Source: Malus domestica | Lineage: Eukaryota > Streptophyta > Magnoliopsida > Rosales > Rosaceae | Assembly: GCF_042453785.1 (NCBI RefSeq) | Contig: NC_091677.1 | Coordinates: 7,039,501-7,103,500 of the forward strand | Length of the DNA stretch: 64,000 nucleotides | Direction of reading: 5' to 3' | In this document: one piece after another, positions 1 to 13,000 of the stretch | How the letters are laid out: every line of letters starts with the position of its first letter | Position numbering within the stretch: the stretch's first letter is position 1 | The notes under the pieces: model-generated | The model's input: the letters and a program-made list of their open reading frames with translations, nothing else | The model's database searches: none | What the model was told of the DNA's origin: nothing | Translations under genes and position numbers: made by a program

Positions 1-360
1 GCGCGGGAAACCCCAGTTAAGCTGGATTCTGTTTGGGCTATTAAGGTGAGCCCAGCCGCATGGGCTGGCTGCTTGTTATGCTGGCCAGGGCTAAGACAAA
101 GCCTAGCAAGCATGACAGCTTGCTGGCGTGGGCCGAAACCAAGAACCGGGGCTGCAGGCCCGTGTCTGGGAACAAGTCCAGCATGCTTATGGTATGCAGG
201 TTTGGGCTCGGGCGGACCAGGGCTTTCAGGCTCGTGTGATAGGAACCTAAGTCGAACCTTGGTTATGTTTGAAAATGAGCAGCAAGCCAGAAAGCTGCAC
301 ATGTGGTCCAGAGAGTCGGGGCGACGCCGTCCCACGGTGATGCTGCAATAAATCACCCAA
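1..360. other. GC-rich segment, unassigned
   Basis: This stretch is much richer in G and C than the AT-rich DNA that follows it, and the change at about 355 is abrupt. An open frame on the plus strand (46-351, 101 codons) begins with GTG rather than ATG and is rich in Gly, Cys, Trp and Pro. It resembles no family I recognise. It probably belongs to a repeat or captured fragment cut by the window edge; I do not call a gene. Confidence 0.3.
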
Positions 361-2117
361 TTTTGTTTTTTTTTTCTTTTCGAATCTAGGTTGAAACTAA
401 TTGCTTTTGATTTATGAATATACTTTTACTCACATATTCCACATAGCAAATAAAATTACGTAATGCATGAAACAAATATATAAACATATACAATATATAT
501 ATATATATATATATATCGTAAGGAAAATATAAACATAAAGGGATTCATGCATCATGGGGAATGTTTTCATGCTTCATAGATGTTTCAAATATCTTTTTTT
601 ATTTTAAGCGTATCTTGTCCGTGAGTCTTTCAAGATAATTGTATCAAAATTCCAGATTTTTCTACCGAGCCGTTTGACCGTGGCAAAGAAAAGAAAGGCC
701 AGCGCTCAACTTTCCTATATTGACATTTTTGGACGTTTTGGGTATTTTGGAGGTCAAGATGACATATTTTAAGGAAGGTTCCTTCTAAGGATTTGTTGGG
801 AACGTCTTCAGCAAAGGCGTAGCCACCACAAGGCTAAGGTGGGCTGTAGCCTAGGGAGGTTTTCTGTAAGGGTAGTGTTATCCATGTACTCATTTTTACT
901 TTTTACACACTTCTCTTAATTGTCGGTTGTTCGGATCGAATGAATTGAAAATGATCACTGACAAAATATTAATAAGGTTGTGTTGGAAGTAAAAATGGGT
1001 TTGTGAATAGATCTATTCTTTTGTAAACTCATGCTTATAGCCTACTCAATTTCAATACATATTGTTATTTAATGTATATTTAGTAGAGGAGAAGTAGTAA
1101 ATAATAGTTTTATGCTAAAAATCATAAATTAGTTCTATCTCCAATCCCCCTTTATTCTATTCTTTAAGGAAAAAGACCATTTATCCTATGTAATTTAGCT
1201 TCTGTGCTTCTTACTCAAGAAAAGATTAATAAGTTCTTTAAATACACAATTAAATCCCTATCTCCGCAATTCCTAACTTTTTGTTGCAATTTTATAATGA
1301 ATGTCACCTTTGGTACGTTCTTAATCTCTTTATTTACTTATTCTTGATTCAATTAGTAGGTTAATTATTTATATGATCCTTAAATTTATCGATTAGGGTT
1401 ATAATTTTGAGAATAGTTTATATTATATTGTTGTTCTTTTATATTGATTATTATATATTTTATATAAGCAAAAAAATAAACATATGATTTTATGGTACTA
1501 TTTTCAACTAGCCTACCCAAGAAAAAAATCATGGCTTTGTCGTTGGCCTTCAGCTTTCAAAAGAGACATTGCAGAACCACATTGAAGTTGATTTGGTCAA
1601 TCAAAAGTCTTCTTTTTTTCTTCTTTTTTTTTGAAGTCTAAATTTGACTTTAAATAAGAAACCTTTTATTAGCTAAATTATTATTTTATTATGTTTCCTA
1701 AGACTTTTTTAGGTGGGATTTTATCTTGTAGTAGCATAAATAAGGCTATTTGGCCATTAGGTTAAGGGCATACTACTTTAGAGAACTCGATTAGAGAGCT
1801 TTTGTCAATTCAAGTTTATTTACAAAGTGTTTTTTTATCCATGTTCTTAATAATATTATGCTTTATGATTGTGTGTAACTAATTTGTTTTGCTAGGGCAA
1901 GGCCATGAGTCTTAGCATGAATATGTAGTATTTATTTCATTGCTTGTGATATTATGCATGCATACTTTGAATTATTAATCTACTGTGTTATACTGTCTTT
2001 ATGTCGTGATGACTGGCCACGATTAAAATGTTTAAATAAGTAATTGGATGCAATTTGGTAGGAATATCACCGGAGAATTAAATAATGCTTCTTGTGGTTA
2101 ATAATTGTAATTTAACT
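361..2117. other. AT-rich intergenic DNA with an (AT)n run
   Basis: No coding exon is visible. There is an (AT)n microsatellite at about 492-516. The segment about 790-1550 begins and ends with loosely inverted words (CAAAGGCGTAGCCA and TGGCTTTG, with GTAGCC / GGCTAG nearby), as in a degraded non-autonomous DNA transposon. I found no clean target duplication, so this is only a suspicion. Confidence 0.3.
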
Positions 2118-2122
2118 TAAGA

Positions 2123-3403
2123 TGTCACGCCCCGATCCCGACATACGTGCAGGATCGACACGTAACGCCACCAAATACCCGTATCTCTAACTTACCTCGC
2201 CTCCGGGCTATGAACAAAGCACAACTCAAGTCCCAATTTCCTAGTAATTTTTCGTATGCTTTATGGCTGCATCTAACTTCCTCGTTAGACTGCCTACGTA
2301 CCCTGAATAGGGATCAAGCCATTCGTAGTTCACCTTCGTTTAATTAGAAAATGAATTTTTAGAATAAAGCAAAAATCTGACTCTATGCAATTCAAATGAC
2401 TAACCTTTAATCACACATACTTGACAGATTCTTACATCCACTGAATCAATTTAGCCTTTCATAAAAGGTTATACAAGTGCAGAGCTTAAAACACATCAAA
2501 TTTATAACCAAAGCAATATATATTTATGTACGATGAGGTTTCTGTTTGATTGAAGCATGTATGTCAATTTTTAATATATTGTACAATTATACCCAGAAGT
2601 TTCTTGGGAAAAACTTACAACAATGGAAGAATCATCAACTGCTGTAAACAACCCCAATAAAAAGTGAGAACCCAGAGCTAGTTTTCATCACACATCACCC
2701 AAATAACAAGGAGAAAGCATGGGAGACCAAGTGAGTAAAATTCTTGGAAGTACTGTTCTCTATCGTTGAAGTGCTAGATATCTATTTCTATATTTTGACA
2801 CAGGTTAGTATTTTATAGAGATTAAACGATGCAACTCAAACCTGAAGCTTGGGGGCGTTCCCACTGATCTCAACATCCACAGCAACAAGAATTCCCCCTT
2901 CCCAATGTCTTCCTCCCTCCCTGGGTTTTCTTTCTTTTTTTTTTTTTTTTTTTGCCCTTTCCTAGCCCGTCTCTCCCCCTTCTCCCTTCTCTTGATCTTC
3001 CTGCCCGCATCTTTCTTTTCTTCGTCTCTCCTTCTTTTGGTCCCTCACTCTTTTATCTAATTGGTTACCATTCCCACGGTGGAAGTTTTAAATAAATTTA
3101 AAAATCTATAGTTTAGTAACACAACTTCAAATGTCCGTAACTATACCGTTAAAACCCAAACTCGCAAAAGGCTTTCACTTATCCGTTCGTGGTTTCGAGA
3201 TCTATTCGAAAACATTAATTGTGACCCCAAATGGTCAACAAATTTAAAATTAATTACGAAAATTCAAACCCGATAACTATTCGTTTTAATTCCACAAATT
3301 AACAGGATTAAAATTAACTAATAAAGATAACATGAACGTGAAATACAAATTTAAATTGCGAGATACGTAATGAATAGTAAAATTCTGAGGACGAGATTTC
3401 ACA
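2123..3403. mobile_element. Solo LTR of an LTR retrotransposon (1281 bp)
   Basis: The segment starts TGTCACGCCCCG, ends GATTTCACA and is flanked on both sides by the 5-bp direct repeat TAAGA (2118-2122 and 3404-3408). TG...CA ends plus a 5-bp duplication is the signature of an LTR integration. There is no internal domain, primer-binding site or second LTR, so it is a solo LTR left by LTR-LTR recombination. It contains a long pyrimidine-rich tract (about 2890-3050) with a T run, as in the leader of long plant gypsy LTRs. Orientation is unclear: terminal similarity to the gypsy LTR at 31011-33184 suggests minus, while the pyrimidine tract suggests plus. Confidence 0.75.
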
Positions 3404-3408
3404 TAAGA

Positions 3409-5561
3409 TGAATATCACGCTCTTGAGGATTGCATGGTTTTTCAAAGGATTTTCACAGAACTTAATGAGTCTTGCATGTTCATAGTAGATCTAAATATTA
3501 CAGACAGATTGCATGTTAGAACTTAGATATACGTTCTTTCTTGAATATTATGATGAGAATATGCACTAGGAAAACCTAACCTTCAAAGTTGCATGTGTAA
3601 TTCATAAGTAATTGGTTAAACTACATACGATTGTTAAGGTGACAGTGGAACCCTAGTGCTTAAATTGATTTTCAAATTATTTTCTTTTGTTTCTTTTACT
3701 TTGTCAATTTAATTAATTGTTTTTATTTAAATTCGTTTTTAATATTTTAAGTTACAAAATCAACATTTTCCAACCTTTGTTTTAAGTATTTAATTAAGAA
3801 TTGGCTTAATGCAAATTGTTCATTCAATCTTTGTGGAGAATGACCTTACTAGAGCCGACTATACTATAATTACCTTGTTCTCTTGCAAGTATTTTTAAGT
3901 ATTTTTAATCCTACTTTTGCAAGTAGTAAAAATCTTATTACAAACCTATGGCTCGAGACATCAATTGTCAATATAATTGTGTTGACCTTCAAAATTACAA
4001 TGTCTACGTGGCACGTAAGCCAAGTCACTATTGAGTTAACTATGTTCTTCTTGTGAATGCATGCATGCTAACTCGCAACCAAGGTTGGTCGGGTGAGTAC
4101 AGTAGATGTGGTGGTAGTGTCAAACGTGATGTTGATAGAATACTCAATGACTACGACCGAGGAATGACGTCTCTCAGCCCAGGGTTCTAAAACCTAAAGA
4201 CAAGATTACTTAATTCATTGCGAAGTTCAAGATCTTCTGCCTTGGGTTTGGCAGCTTCAACTATATTTGTGAGAATATAAGTGCACCTAGTCAGTTTCAA
4301 GCTGAATAGGAAAAGATACTCACAGGAAATGAGTGTCCTTATGGTGAATATGGTTCGGCCGTATGATGTTGAACTCTGAAATATACTTGCAAGTAACCAA
4401 TCATATAACACTTCACTTCAATGGGGAAACTAATGAAGTGACCTCTTTCAGCAAAAGAATCGAAGACTTTTCGCCAGCTGAGACATAGATAGGTAACCAA
4501 CAAAACTATAAGTAATGATGTTTTACCAAACTGAAGATACTCTTAGGCCGACTAGTTCTACGACTCTAGTGATGTTCACCCAAATTGAATATGTTGCTAC
4601 TTTGTCAACCCAGTGATGGTCAACCGAATTGAATATGTGATGACGGATGGATTAGGATAATTAGTATTTTTCTCATAGTTATGAAAAAGCTTCACATAGA
4701 GTGTTAAGAGTTATTTGTTGAGTTGAAGGGGCTTCTCACGTTGTAGAACCACTTCTATTTATAGGGAGAGTTCGTGATAACCAAGCTTGCTGAGGTAATA
4801 AAGTCCTAATAGAACTATGCATTTTCAGCACCCACCTGGATGTTCGTGACGTTATCTCTTCAATCCCCTCCTTAACCATTATGCACTTAATTCATTATTT
4901 ATAACCATAGATTTTGATTCCTAAATAATTCGAATCTTATCTAAACCCATCCTGATCCTTAGCAATTTTAATTCGACCAGGACTCGACCGGGCCACATCT
5001 AAGTCTGGCCTTAAGTAATCCTACTTCCACTAGAATTCGGTCAAATCATGCTTTTCTGAGTGAAGAAAGCCAAATGGCCTAAAGGCTCACCTTTAGGCCG
5101 AGCGTCATGACCTTCTAACTTGAATTACCTCTCCTCAGCCTAAATCCAATATTTCATACTCAAACAAATTGATTTCTTTTAGTTTCGAACCTTAATTTCT
5201 TAGGAGTACTAAATATACCTTTCATACATTATTTAAATCTCTCCTAGTCTGTCTTTGCATGCTTGTGTGAGAAGATAGGGTACATGGTCCAGCTAGGACT
5301 CCTCAAGTTGTTGGAGAAAATAAATCCCAATTGACAATTATATAAGAGATCAGATCGCCACTATCATGTGATCACCCAAAGTCTCAAATTCAAGTTCCAG
5401 ATATTTATACTAGTAGTCTATAATTGCCGATTATTAATTAGCTCTTGCTTAGAGATAGCATCCCCATTGCTCGATCTGTATGAAATTTAAGATATTCTTT
5501 ATTGTGTGGCACAGCCTAGCTCGTTAAGCAATAACAAGCCTTAAGTAAACAAGAGCTAAGT
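3409..5561. other. Intergenic DNA downstream of the first MYB gene
   Basis: No coding exon is visible on either strand; the only open frame (4187-4411, minus) has no recognisable content. The part at 3650-3990 resembles the leader region of old gypsy elements (wording around GTGGAGAATGACC), but it has no ends or target duplication. The rest is AT-rich and unstructured to my reading. Confidence 0.35.
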
Positions 5562-6889
5562 TTATCTTAAGTAGTCTGCATCATTAATTAAATAATTGTC
5601 TTGCAATGTTGGCATCACATGGTGGAACCAATCCATACCATCATGAGTATCGTAGAACGTTAAAAATGGTGATGATAAAATTCCCTCCTCCCTCAGGTAT
5701 GTAATTGGATAGTACTCACTTTGGACGTCATTCATCATATTGTCCGGCTGAAATGGTTCGGTCCAAAAATCTCCACTCGATTTGTCTAATATTGTTTCTG
5801 ATGAAGCTAGAGTACCATCTTCAGCAGAGAAATAACTCACGATAGGTTGATCATGTCCATGATTTATGTTGGAGCTCAAGGAGTGGCCACTGGAAAATGT
5901 TTCAGGGGACAACGGAGAGCTCTCCAAAATTTGGTGACCATTATTATCATGTTTAGGAGCACTTTGAGCTCCCAATTCTGTATTTTGGCTAGTTACTGAT
6001 GGGGCATCACTTGATTGCTCTGTCGTTTGAGATAGTGCTGTTGAATTTTGCTTTGTGAGCTTCTTAAAATAGGTATGCCAATGATTTTTAATATCATTGT
6101 CTGTTCTTCCTGGTAATTTAGCAGCAATCATTGACCATCTACATATTGAGGAAACAAATTTTCATTATAAAACGACCAACATTTTATGGCGTTCCTAATA
6201 GATCATTATCGTTATACAAGTGTTATGGACATTTTCTTTGTAAACTTATATATAATTAGTTACTTTGAATATATAATTAACTCATGAACTAAAGAAGAAA
6301 TCATACTTATTCCCGAATTCTTCATGTAATTTGATGATCAAATTGTTTTCTTCTTGAGAGTAGTTTCCCCGTTTTACACCCGGTTGAAGATAGTTCGTCC
6401 ATCTTAGTCTGCAACTTTTACCACACCTTGCTAAACCTGCAGAGAGATTATATGCAAAACAAACAAGTATATTTGATCACTACGTCACTCCTTGAATTGT
6501 CTGATATATCATGCATGCTTATTGCTTGAAGGTTCCTTAACCATATATGTGATCCAAACCAAAAGCTAAATGATGATGAGTTTTCGAAATTATGGTCAAA
6601 TTAGTCACACATACTCTCATAGTTGAATGGGATGAAAAAAAAATTCATAAATTAGCCCAGAACGTTGTAGTCTTGTAGATAACCTATGTTATATGAGATT
6701 AAGCTTAAGAAAATTCTTTGAAGACACAATTAAGATGTTATTTTATGTACACTTACCAGCAAGTTTGGGAAGTGCACGCCAGTTCTTGTGACCGTGCTTA
6801 TCAACATAAGCTTTTAACATATTGTCTTCTTCAGGACTCCATGCTCCTTTCTTTTGCCCATTTTTGTCATAGAAGGGCGCTCTCACCAT
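5562..6889 (-). CDS. R2R3-MYB transcription factor (279 aa, three exons)
   Basis: A nuclear DNA-binding transcription factor. The exons on the minus strand are 6889-6757 (133 bp), 6436-6307 (130 bp) and 6138-5562 (577 bp). All splice sites are GT-AG and the sum is 840 bp, or 280 codons with stop. The 133/130 bp pair is the classic plant R2R3-MYB pattern. R2 begins at about residue 14 ([10 protein letters not shown]) with three spaced Trp. R3 (about 65-116) has Tyr in place of the first Trp (KRGNYSQEE) and ends [18 protein letters not shown]. The bHLH-binding signature of R3 is absent. The tail carries DFWTEPF, like the C-terminal motif of subgroup-2 (MYB13/14/15-type, stress-related) factors. 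The usual N-terminal VRAPCC is VRAPFY here. The start ATG lies at 6889-6887. Subgroup assignment is moderate; the target genes are unknown. Confidence 0.93.
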
Positions 6890-6982
6890 CTCGTAGACTC
6901 CCCGCTTTCCCTCTCTGTTTTTTTATTTTTTTGTTTTATAAAAATAACATTCGAGCAGTATTTTCCCACCCACACACACACA

Positions 6983-6988
6983 TATATA
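6983..6988 (-). promoter_or_regulatory. Possible TATA box of the first MYB gene
   Basis: TATATA lies about 95 bp upstream of the MYB start codon, a plausible distance for a plant core promoter. It directly follows a short (CA)n run (6970-6981), so it may be chance in low-complexity DNA. Confidence 0.35.
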
Positions 6989-7137
6989 TGATTAGAGTGA
7001 ACATGCGATGACTGTAAAGTATCACGTGAAACGGGGAAGAAGAGGTAAATTCAAAAGCTATAGGAAAAGAGCATTAATCTTTTTATCATTTATGAAACGT
7101 GTGCTAATTTGACCGAAGATTGTAAGTGCTTTTCTTA

Positions 7138-7232
7138 GTGATTTCTTTAAAACTTTTTTATCGGCCGCCACAAGGTGATTCCTTGGTGATTTCTTTAAGA
7201 ACTTTTTATCGGCCCCCACAAGGTGATTCCTT
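7138..7232. repeat. Two-copy tandem repeat, about 48 bp unit
   Basis: The unit starting GTGATTTCTTTAA and ending GTGATTCCTTG occurs at 7138-7185 and again at 7186-7232 with a few substitutions. It lies upstream of the first MYB gene, within about 350 bp of its start codon. No known function. Confidence 0.75.
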
Positions 7233-7335
7233 GGCAACATGATGGTATTTAAACAATTAAGCTTAAATTCACAATGAACTTTGTAGGCTAATGGTATACT
7301 TCATTTGCACGCAAACAATTCGCCGCACCTATAAT

Positions 7336-7809
7336 CAAGGTTCTAAAAGACGCTAGGCGCAAGTCGGGCGGCGAGCTGAAGCCTAGCACTTAGGCGAACT
7401 AGGCGGATTTAAGTAAATATATTATATTTCATGCAAATATGTGTCTGTTTATACTTAAATATATATAATTTCATTATAAACTACAAAATAAAATGATATA
7501 TATATTAGGAGGTATTGGAACATAATGAAAACATGGGGAACATGCATATAATGTGTATTCATTTAAGTATTCAACAAATCTCTTACAATTTATTGAAAAA
7601 AAATAAAATGCAAAATGAAAGTTATCTATTTTCTGTCTAAGTGAGTCGCAACCTAGGCAGGTATGGATGGGCTAGGAGGGTGCCTAAGCGGTCTAGGTGG
7701 GCGCCTCAACAGGTCTAGGCGCCCTTTCTTAATTTTCAAACGCCTAGGCATTAATCAGGACGGTGACCAACCGTCTAGGCGGCGCTAAACAGGGATTTTT
7801 AGAACAGTG
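7336..7809. mobile_element. hAT-type MITE (474 bp) with 8-bp target duplication
   Basis: The element is flanked by a perfect 8-bp direct repeat CCTATAAT (7328-7335 and 7810-7817). Its ends are imperfect inverted repeats: CAAGGTTCTAAAA at the left, and CACTGTTCTAAAA read inward from the right. An 8-bp duplication with CAnnG-type ends is the hAT hallmark. The subterminal parts are GC-rich and full of CTAGGCG/CGCCTAG words in both orientations, around an AT-rich centre. There is no transposase. A diverged relative lies at 42684-43267. Confidence 0.8.
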
Positions 7810-7817
7810 CCTATAAT

Positions 7818-8315
7818 TATTATTGTGTGCTAACTATACTTCACACTCTTGAAGTTTGAAGTAATTTTCAAAAAATTGGCCACGAGATTATAATTTTCAA
7901 ACATTACGTACATAAGTTTTGAAATTGTATAAATTGTAAAATGTACACTTTTTGACTCTTTGAATATTTAATCCTCCATTAAATTGATGATTTTTATTTG
8001 TCAATGTGGCTTACACATTAGCGCCCATATAAGGCCCCTATGCTTACCATGTCATTAATTTATTGAAGGATCAAACAATCAATCCCACAAAAAACATGAA
8101 TTAATACAATTTAATACCTTACAATGTAAAATGAGAGAATTAAAAATTCATGACCCATTTTGAAAATCAACTCAAACCTCAAAAGTTTAAAATGTAGCAA
8201 CCATATCATTTTTATCTTTGACCACAAATATTATACATATAATTAAATAGGTGAACCAATATCCTAGTGAATAAGGTGTTGGCTTCTACCTATGCGTCTT
8301 GGGTTCAAAACTCTC
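7818..8315. other. Intergenic DNA, possible SINE remnant near its end
   Basis: No gene is visible. At about 8246-8308 there is a tRNA-like stretch ending GGGTTCAAAAC, which resembles a Pol III B box. No convincing A box or target duplication was found. Confidence 0.3.
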
Positions 8316-8862
8316 AAGAACAACAACAACAAAGTCTTATCGCACTAAGTGGGGTCGACTTTATTTATCATAGAATGCCACTGCACTCGATTTTGTACCA
8401 AGTCTTCCGTGATATCCAAGTACTCCAAGCCTTTTCTTAGAGTATCTTTCCAAGTTTTTCTAGGTCTTCTTCTAGCCCTTTGGCCCTAAACCTATGTCTC
8501 GTAATCGCATCTTCTAACGGAAGCGGCTGTAGGTCTTCATTTCACATGTCCAAACCACCTACCGATTTTCTCTCATCTTTTCTTCATTTTCGGGTACTCC
8601 AACTTTACCTCGGATATCCTCATTCCTAATCCTATCCTTTGTCGTGTACCTATATATCCAAAGAAGCATTCTTATCTCCGCTACATTCATTTTGTTACTT
8701 GTTGATGCTTGATCGCCCAACATTTCGTGCCATAAAGTATTAATGGCCTTATTGGCGTCTTATGAAATTTTCCCTTGAGTTCTAGTGGCATACGATGGTC
8801 GCACAATACACTTGATACACTTTTCCACTTCATCCATCCAACATGTATTCTATGGTTGTGGA

Positions 8863-9403
8863 AATATTTCACATTGGCCATATCTCTGTGAAAAGAAGAG
8901 TTTAAATATTATATCCTCACTCCAACTAATACTGAGGCCTTTTGTCATAAAACCCCATACCTAATAGAACTATGTTGATGGTAATTAATAAGTTAGGGAC
9001 AACATCGATGTTGTTAGAAGTGGACCTTTAGCCCATTTCTCTGATAATTCTATATGGTATCAAAGCCAAGAAAAGCGAGCACGTACTACCACATGATGGG
9101 TGGGTCTTCTTGGTCCCGTGTGAAAATGGTCGGTCCCTTGGCCTCGAGTGTTAAGTGAGTCCCCTTAGCTCCAAGTGGTTGTCGATGTATAGATCTCTCA
9201 TGTGTGACCCACTAATTTATCTCATATCAGCCGTATCTCTATGAAAAGAAAAGTTAATATTATAACCCCACTCTAACTAGGTCTTTTTGTGATAAAACCT
9301 CACACTTGTCAGGAATGTGCAATTGGTAATTAAAAAATTGGGGACAATATTGGTGTTGTTAGAAGTGGACCTTTAGCTCATTTCTCTGATAATTCTATAG
9401 AGG
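8863..9403 (+). mobile_element. TRIM-like element: two short direct repeats and a tRNA-Met-type primer site
   Basis: Direct repeats at about 8881-9051 and 9231-9402 are similar over about 170 bp (shared words AGAAGTGGACCTTTAG and CATTTCTCTGATAATTC). Immediately after the first repeat, at about 9056, is TGGTATCAAAGCC, one change from the initiator-tRNA-Met primer-binding word TGGTATCAGAGCC. Two LTR-like repeats, a primer site and a roughly 180-bp non-coding interior describe a terminal-repeat retrotransposon in miniature. It sits inside the LINE relic. The outer borders are uncertain by about 20 bp and I could not fix a target duplication. Confidence 0.55.
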
Positions 9404-9965
9404 TCTCTATCCAATTCTTTGTTCTTTTTCAAGATAGATCCAAGATAGCGAAAGCGCTCGCTCTTTGTACTTCATGATCTTCAATCCTCACCCCTAACTT
9501 ATTTGAACCTCCGTTCTAATTGACCTTGCACTCCATATACTATATCTTTAACCTATTGAGGCGAAGATATTTAGATTTCAACACTTCCCACCAAAGGTTA
9601 AGCTTCACATTTACTCCCTCCTAGGTTTCATCTATCAACCTTATATCGTCTACGAAAGCATACACCAAGGAATATCTGTTAGACCAAGTCAATGTTTGAT
9701 TCATGTTCCAACGACTTCAGGATGTTGTGATCAACCTAAACTCTTATTTACGAAAAGTTAGCTTAGGTGACAACTCCTTTACATGTTTGTTGTTTCTGTG
9801 ATATGTTTCCTTTGTGTGTTATATTGTAATTTTTGAATTTTGAATAGTCTTGTAAATAAGGATTTCATTCCCTGATGTAATTTGACATGGAATATAAATA
9901 CATATAGCTTCTCATTGAAAAGGCATGCAATTGAAATGAACTATTGTGTATTCTTAAGTCTTACA

Positions 9966-9977
9966 TGGTATATGAGC
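9966..9977 (+). promoter_or_regulatory. Primer-binding site of the copia element
   Basis: TGGTATATGAGC sits at the exact 3' border of the 5' LTR. It differs at two positions from TGGTATCAGAGC, the complement of the initiator tRNA-Met 3' end used by most plant copia elements. Confidence 0.75.
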
Positions 9978-10020
9978 CTTAGCAATCCAATGACACAGAT
10001 CCTAAATTTTTTTTTTCCAA

Positions 10021-13000
10021 TGGCTGATAACTTGAATGGTGCTGCAACCTCAACCAATTTAATTCCCAACCCATCAATCATAAACCCCTTCTTATCCATG
10101 ACTACAGTTGTCAACATAAAACTAGATCGAACCAACTATTCTCTGTGGTTGGCTAAAATCCTACCAATCCTCAAGAGTCATGACCTAATAGGTTATGTCA
10201 ATCGCATGCCCTCCCAAACATCTCATTGGTGCCGCTGCCATCAACCCTGCATACACAATCTGGGTGCAGCATGATCAAATGATACTAAGTTGGATAAATG
10301 ATTCCCTCACACCATCTATGTTATCTGTTGTGGCAAGCAAGAGATCATCTCGTGATACCTGGGAGGCTCTCAAGCAACGGTATGCTTCTTTGTCCCAAAT
10401 CGCATTTTGTTTCTTCGAAATGAACTGATGCAAACTAAGAAAGGAAATATGTCTATTACTGAAGATGAGCTTGCCCAGATGATCTTGAACAATCTGGGCC
10501 CTGCTTATGAAATGACTGTGAATGCTGTAAAGACACATGACACTCCAATCATGTATCCTACACTTGAGGCTCTCCTGCTGACAACGGAGATGAGAATGGC
10601 TGAGCAAATAGCTCTTATTGTGGAGGCTGCTCTTGTGAATGCATTTGTGACTGCAAGAGGTCGTGGTGGATAACTTTGTGGTAATGGACACGGTGTGTCT
10701 CCATCTGCACATGGTGGTGGTGGTGCTGTCAACCACGAGGGTTCCTTCCTCGCAACAACAATCAAAGGCCAAACTTTGCTTGCAACAGTGAGAAATTTAC
10801 TTTTATATGAGAAAGATGACCTACCAAATATGTGGAAAACAAGGGCATCATGCCCTAGACTGTTACCAAAGAATGAATGTAGCATATGAAGGGATGAATG
10901 TAGCATATGAAGGGCGAATTCCAGCAAAGTGGCTTACTACTATGACGACATCTCTAATCACCATCAACAAGCAACATAATGGACAGTGGCTGCTGAACAC
11001 ATGTGCTAATGCTCATGTGACTCCAGACATTCAGAATTTGGTCAATCCAAAAAAGTATAACGATAATGAAAATATTAGTGGTGTAGGTAATGATACTGGC
11101 CTTTCTATATCTCATCTTGGTTCAAATAAAATCCAAACTCAGTCTTGCTCATTTGAATTGAAAAATATTCTAAGATGTCCCACTACCTCAACAAATATTA
11201 TTTTTGCCCATAGGTTTACCCTAGACAACAACTGTTATTTACTTATCTTTCCTCATTTTTTTTCTTGTTAAGGACCGCAAGACTCGGAAGACGTTTTCCC
11301 ATGAGAGATGTGAGAATGGCTTACCCATTTTTTGGTGGCGGTGGACAGTTCAACTACCCTATTTCAATGTGTGTAGGCATTCGAGTCTCAGCTCAGAAAT
11401 GGCATTCACATCTTGGTCATCCTGCGTCGTCTATTATCAAGTTTTTAATTTCAAATAAACGAGTACTAGTTCATGGTACTTCTAATGTATTGTTTTGTAG
11501 GTCGTGTGCACTAAGAAAAAGTACTAAAATACCATTTAGTGCTTTAGAGTTTGTTTCCCAATTTCCTTTGCAAATTTTACATTTGGATGTTTAGTGTTCT
11601 CCAGTTGTTTCAATTGAAGGTTTTAAATATTATGTCTTATTTGTGGATGATTATTCTAGATATTCTTGGATTTTTCCCATGAAAATTAAGTCTGAAGTCT
11701 TTGAAATACTTGTCAAATTTAAAACTAAAGTGGAAAATATGTTCAATACTTCCATTAAAACTCTTTAGTGTGATGAAGGAGGAGAGTACAAGATTCATGT
11801 TTTTCAACATTTTCTTGCAACACATGGAATTTCTCAAAGGTTTTCATGTCCAAAACACCCTGACCAAAATGGTATTGCAGAAAGAAATCGACATATTGTC
11901 GAAACTGGTATTGTCATGCTTTCTCATTCCTATATTCGAAACAAATACTGGTTTGATGCTTGTTCAACGACAACTTATTTAATTAATAGACTATGAACTC
12001 GAGTTTTGTCACATAAGTCACCATATGAGAAATTGTTTTCCAAATCTCCAAGTTATGAGACGTTGAAGGTATTTGGTTGTCAATGTTTTCCTTGGCTAAT
12101 GCCTTATGCACAAAATAAACTCCAACCTAAGTTAAAACCGTGTGTGTTTTTAGGTTACTCATTGAACCAGCAAGGGTACAAATGTCTGGACTTGTCCACG
12201 AGACGAATTTATTTGTCTCACCATGTTCTATTCGATGAGGACTCATTTCCATTTAAGGAACTCACATCTTCACTGAAGAATGTCGATCACACATGTAGTG
12301 TTACAAATCTTGATCTTTTGTTTACCTTTCCTATATAAATGTCCACTTCATCCACCAACTCGCTGACTTCTACTCAAATCATAGTGTCCTTGTCTCAACC
12401 AAATACTACCACTCCTGATTCGAACAACCTTCCACAAAATCCCATATTATCTCATCCTGCCAATCCACCAGTCACTATATCTATGCCTAACCCTATCTCC
12501 ACCAATCCCGATTTAAATAAGCGAGCAGTAGTTAATGAACCAAACATAAATCTGCCTATGCCATCTTCAGATCATGACAATACACAATTGAGTCAACCCT
12601 ATGTGCCATTGAAGCAAATGACAACTTGTTTGCAGTTTGGAATACACAAGCCAAATCCTAAATATGCTTTGCATGTTTCTACTGACCTTTCTTTCGTTGA
12701 ACCAACATGTTTTAGTCAGGTAGTTAAGCATCAAGCATGGAAGGATGCCATGGTTCAAGAGTTTAATGCATTGCAACACTGTGGTACTTGGAAACTTGTT
12801 CCTTATCATCCCCAAATGAATTTGTTGCCAAACAAATAGGTGTTTAAGATAAAAAAAAACGGGCAGATGGCTCGATGGAAAGGCACAAGGCCAGGTTGGT
12901 TGCCAATGGGTTTCATCAATAGCCTGGAATTGATTACATAGAGACCTTTAGTCCTATGGTCAAGCACATCACCATAAGATTTGTCCTCAGTTTAGCAGTT

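Noticed and set aside
46..351. 101-codon frame at the window start
   Set aside because: It starts with GTG, has biased composition and matches no family I recognise.
10275..10927. Minus-strand open frames of 140-165 codons
   Set aside because: They are antisense to the copia gag region and have no recognisable domain.
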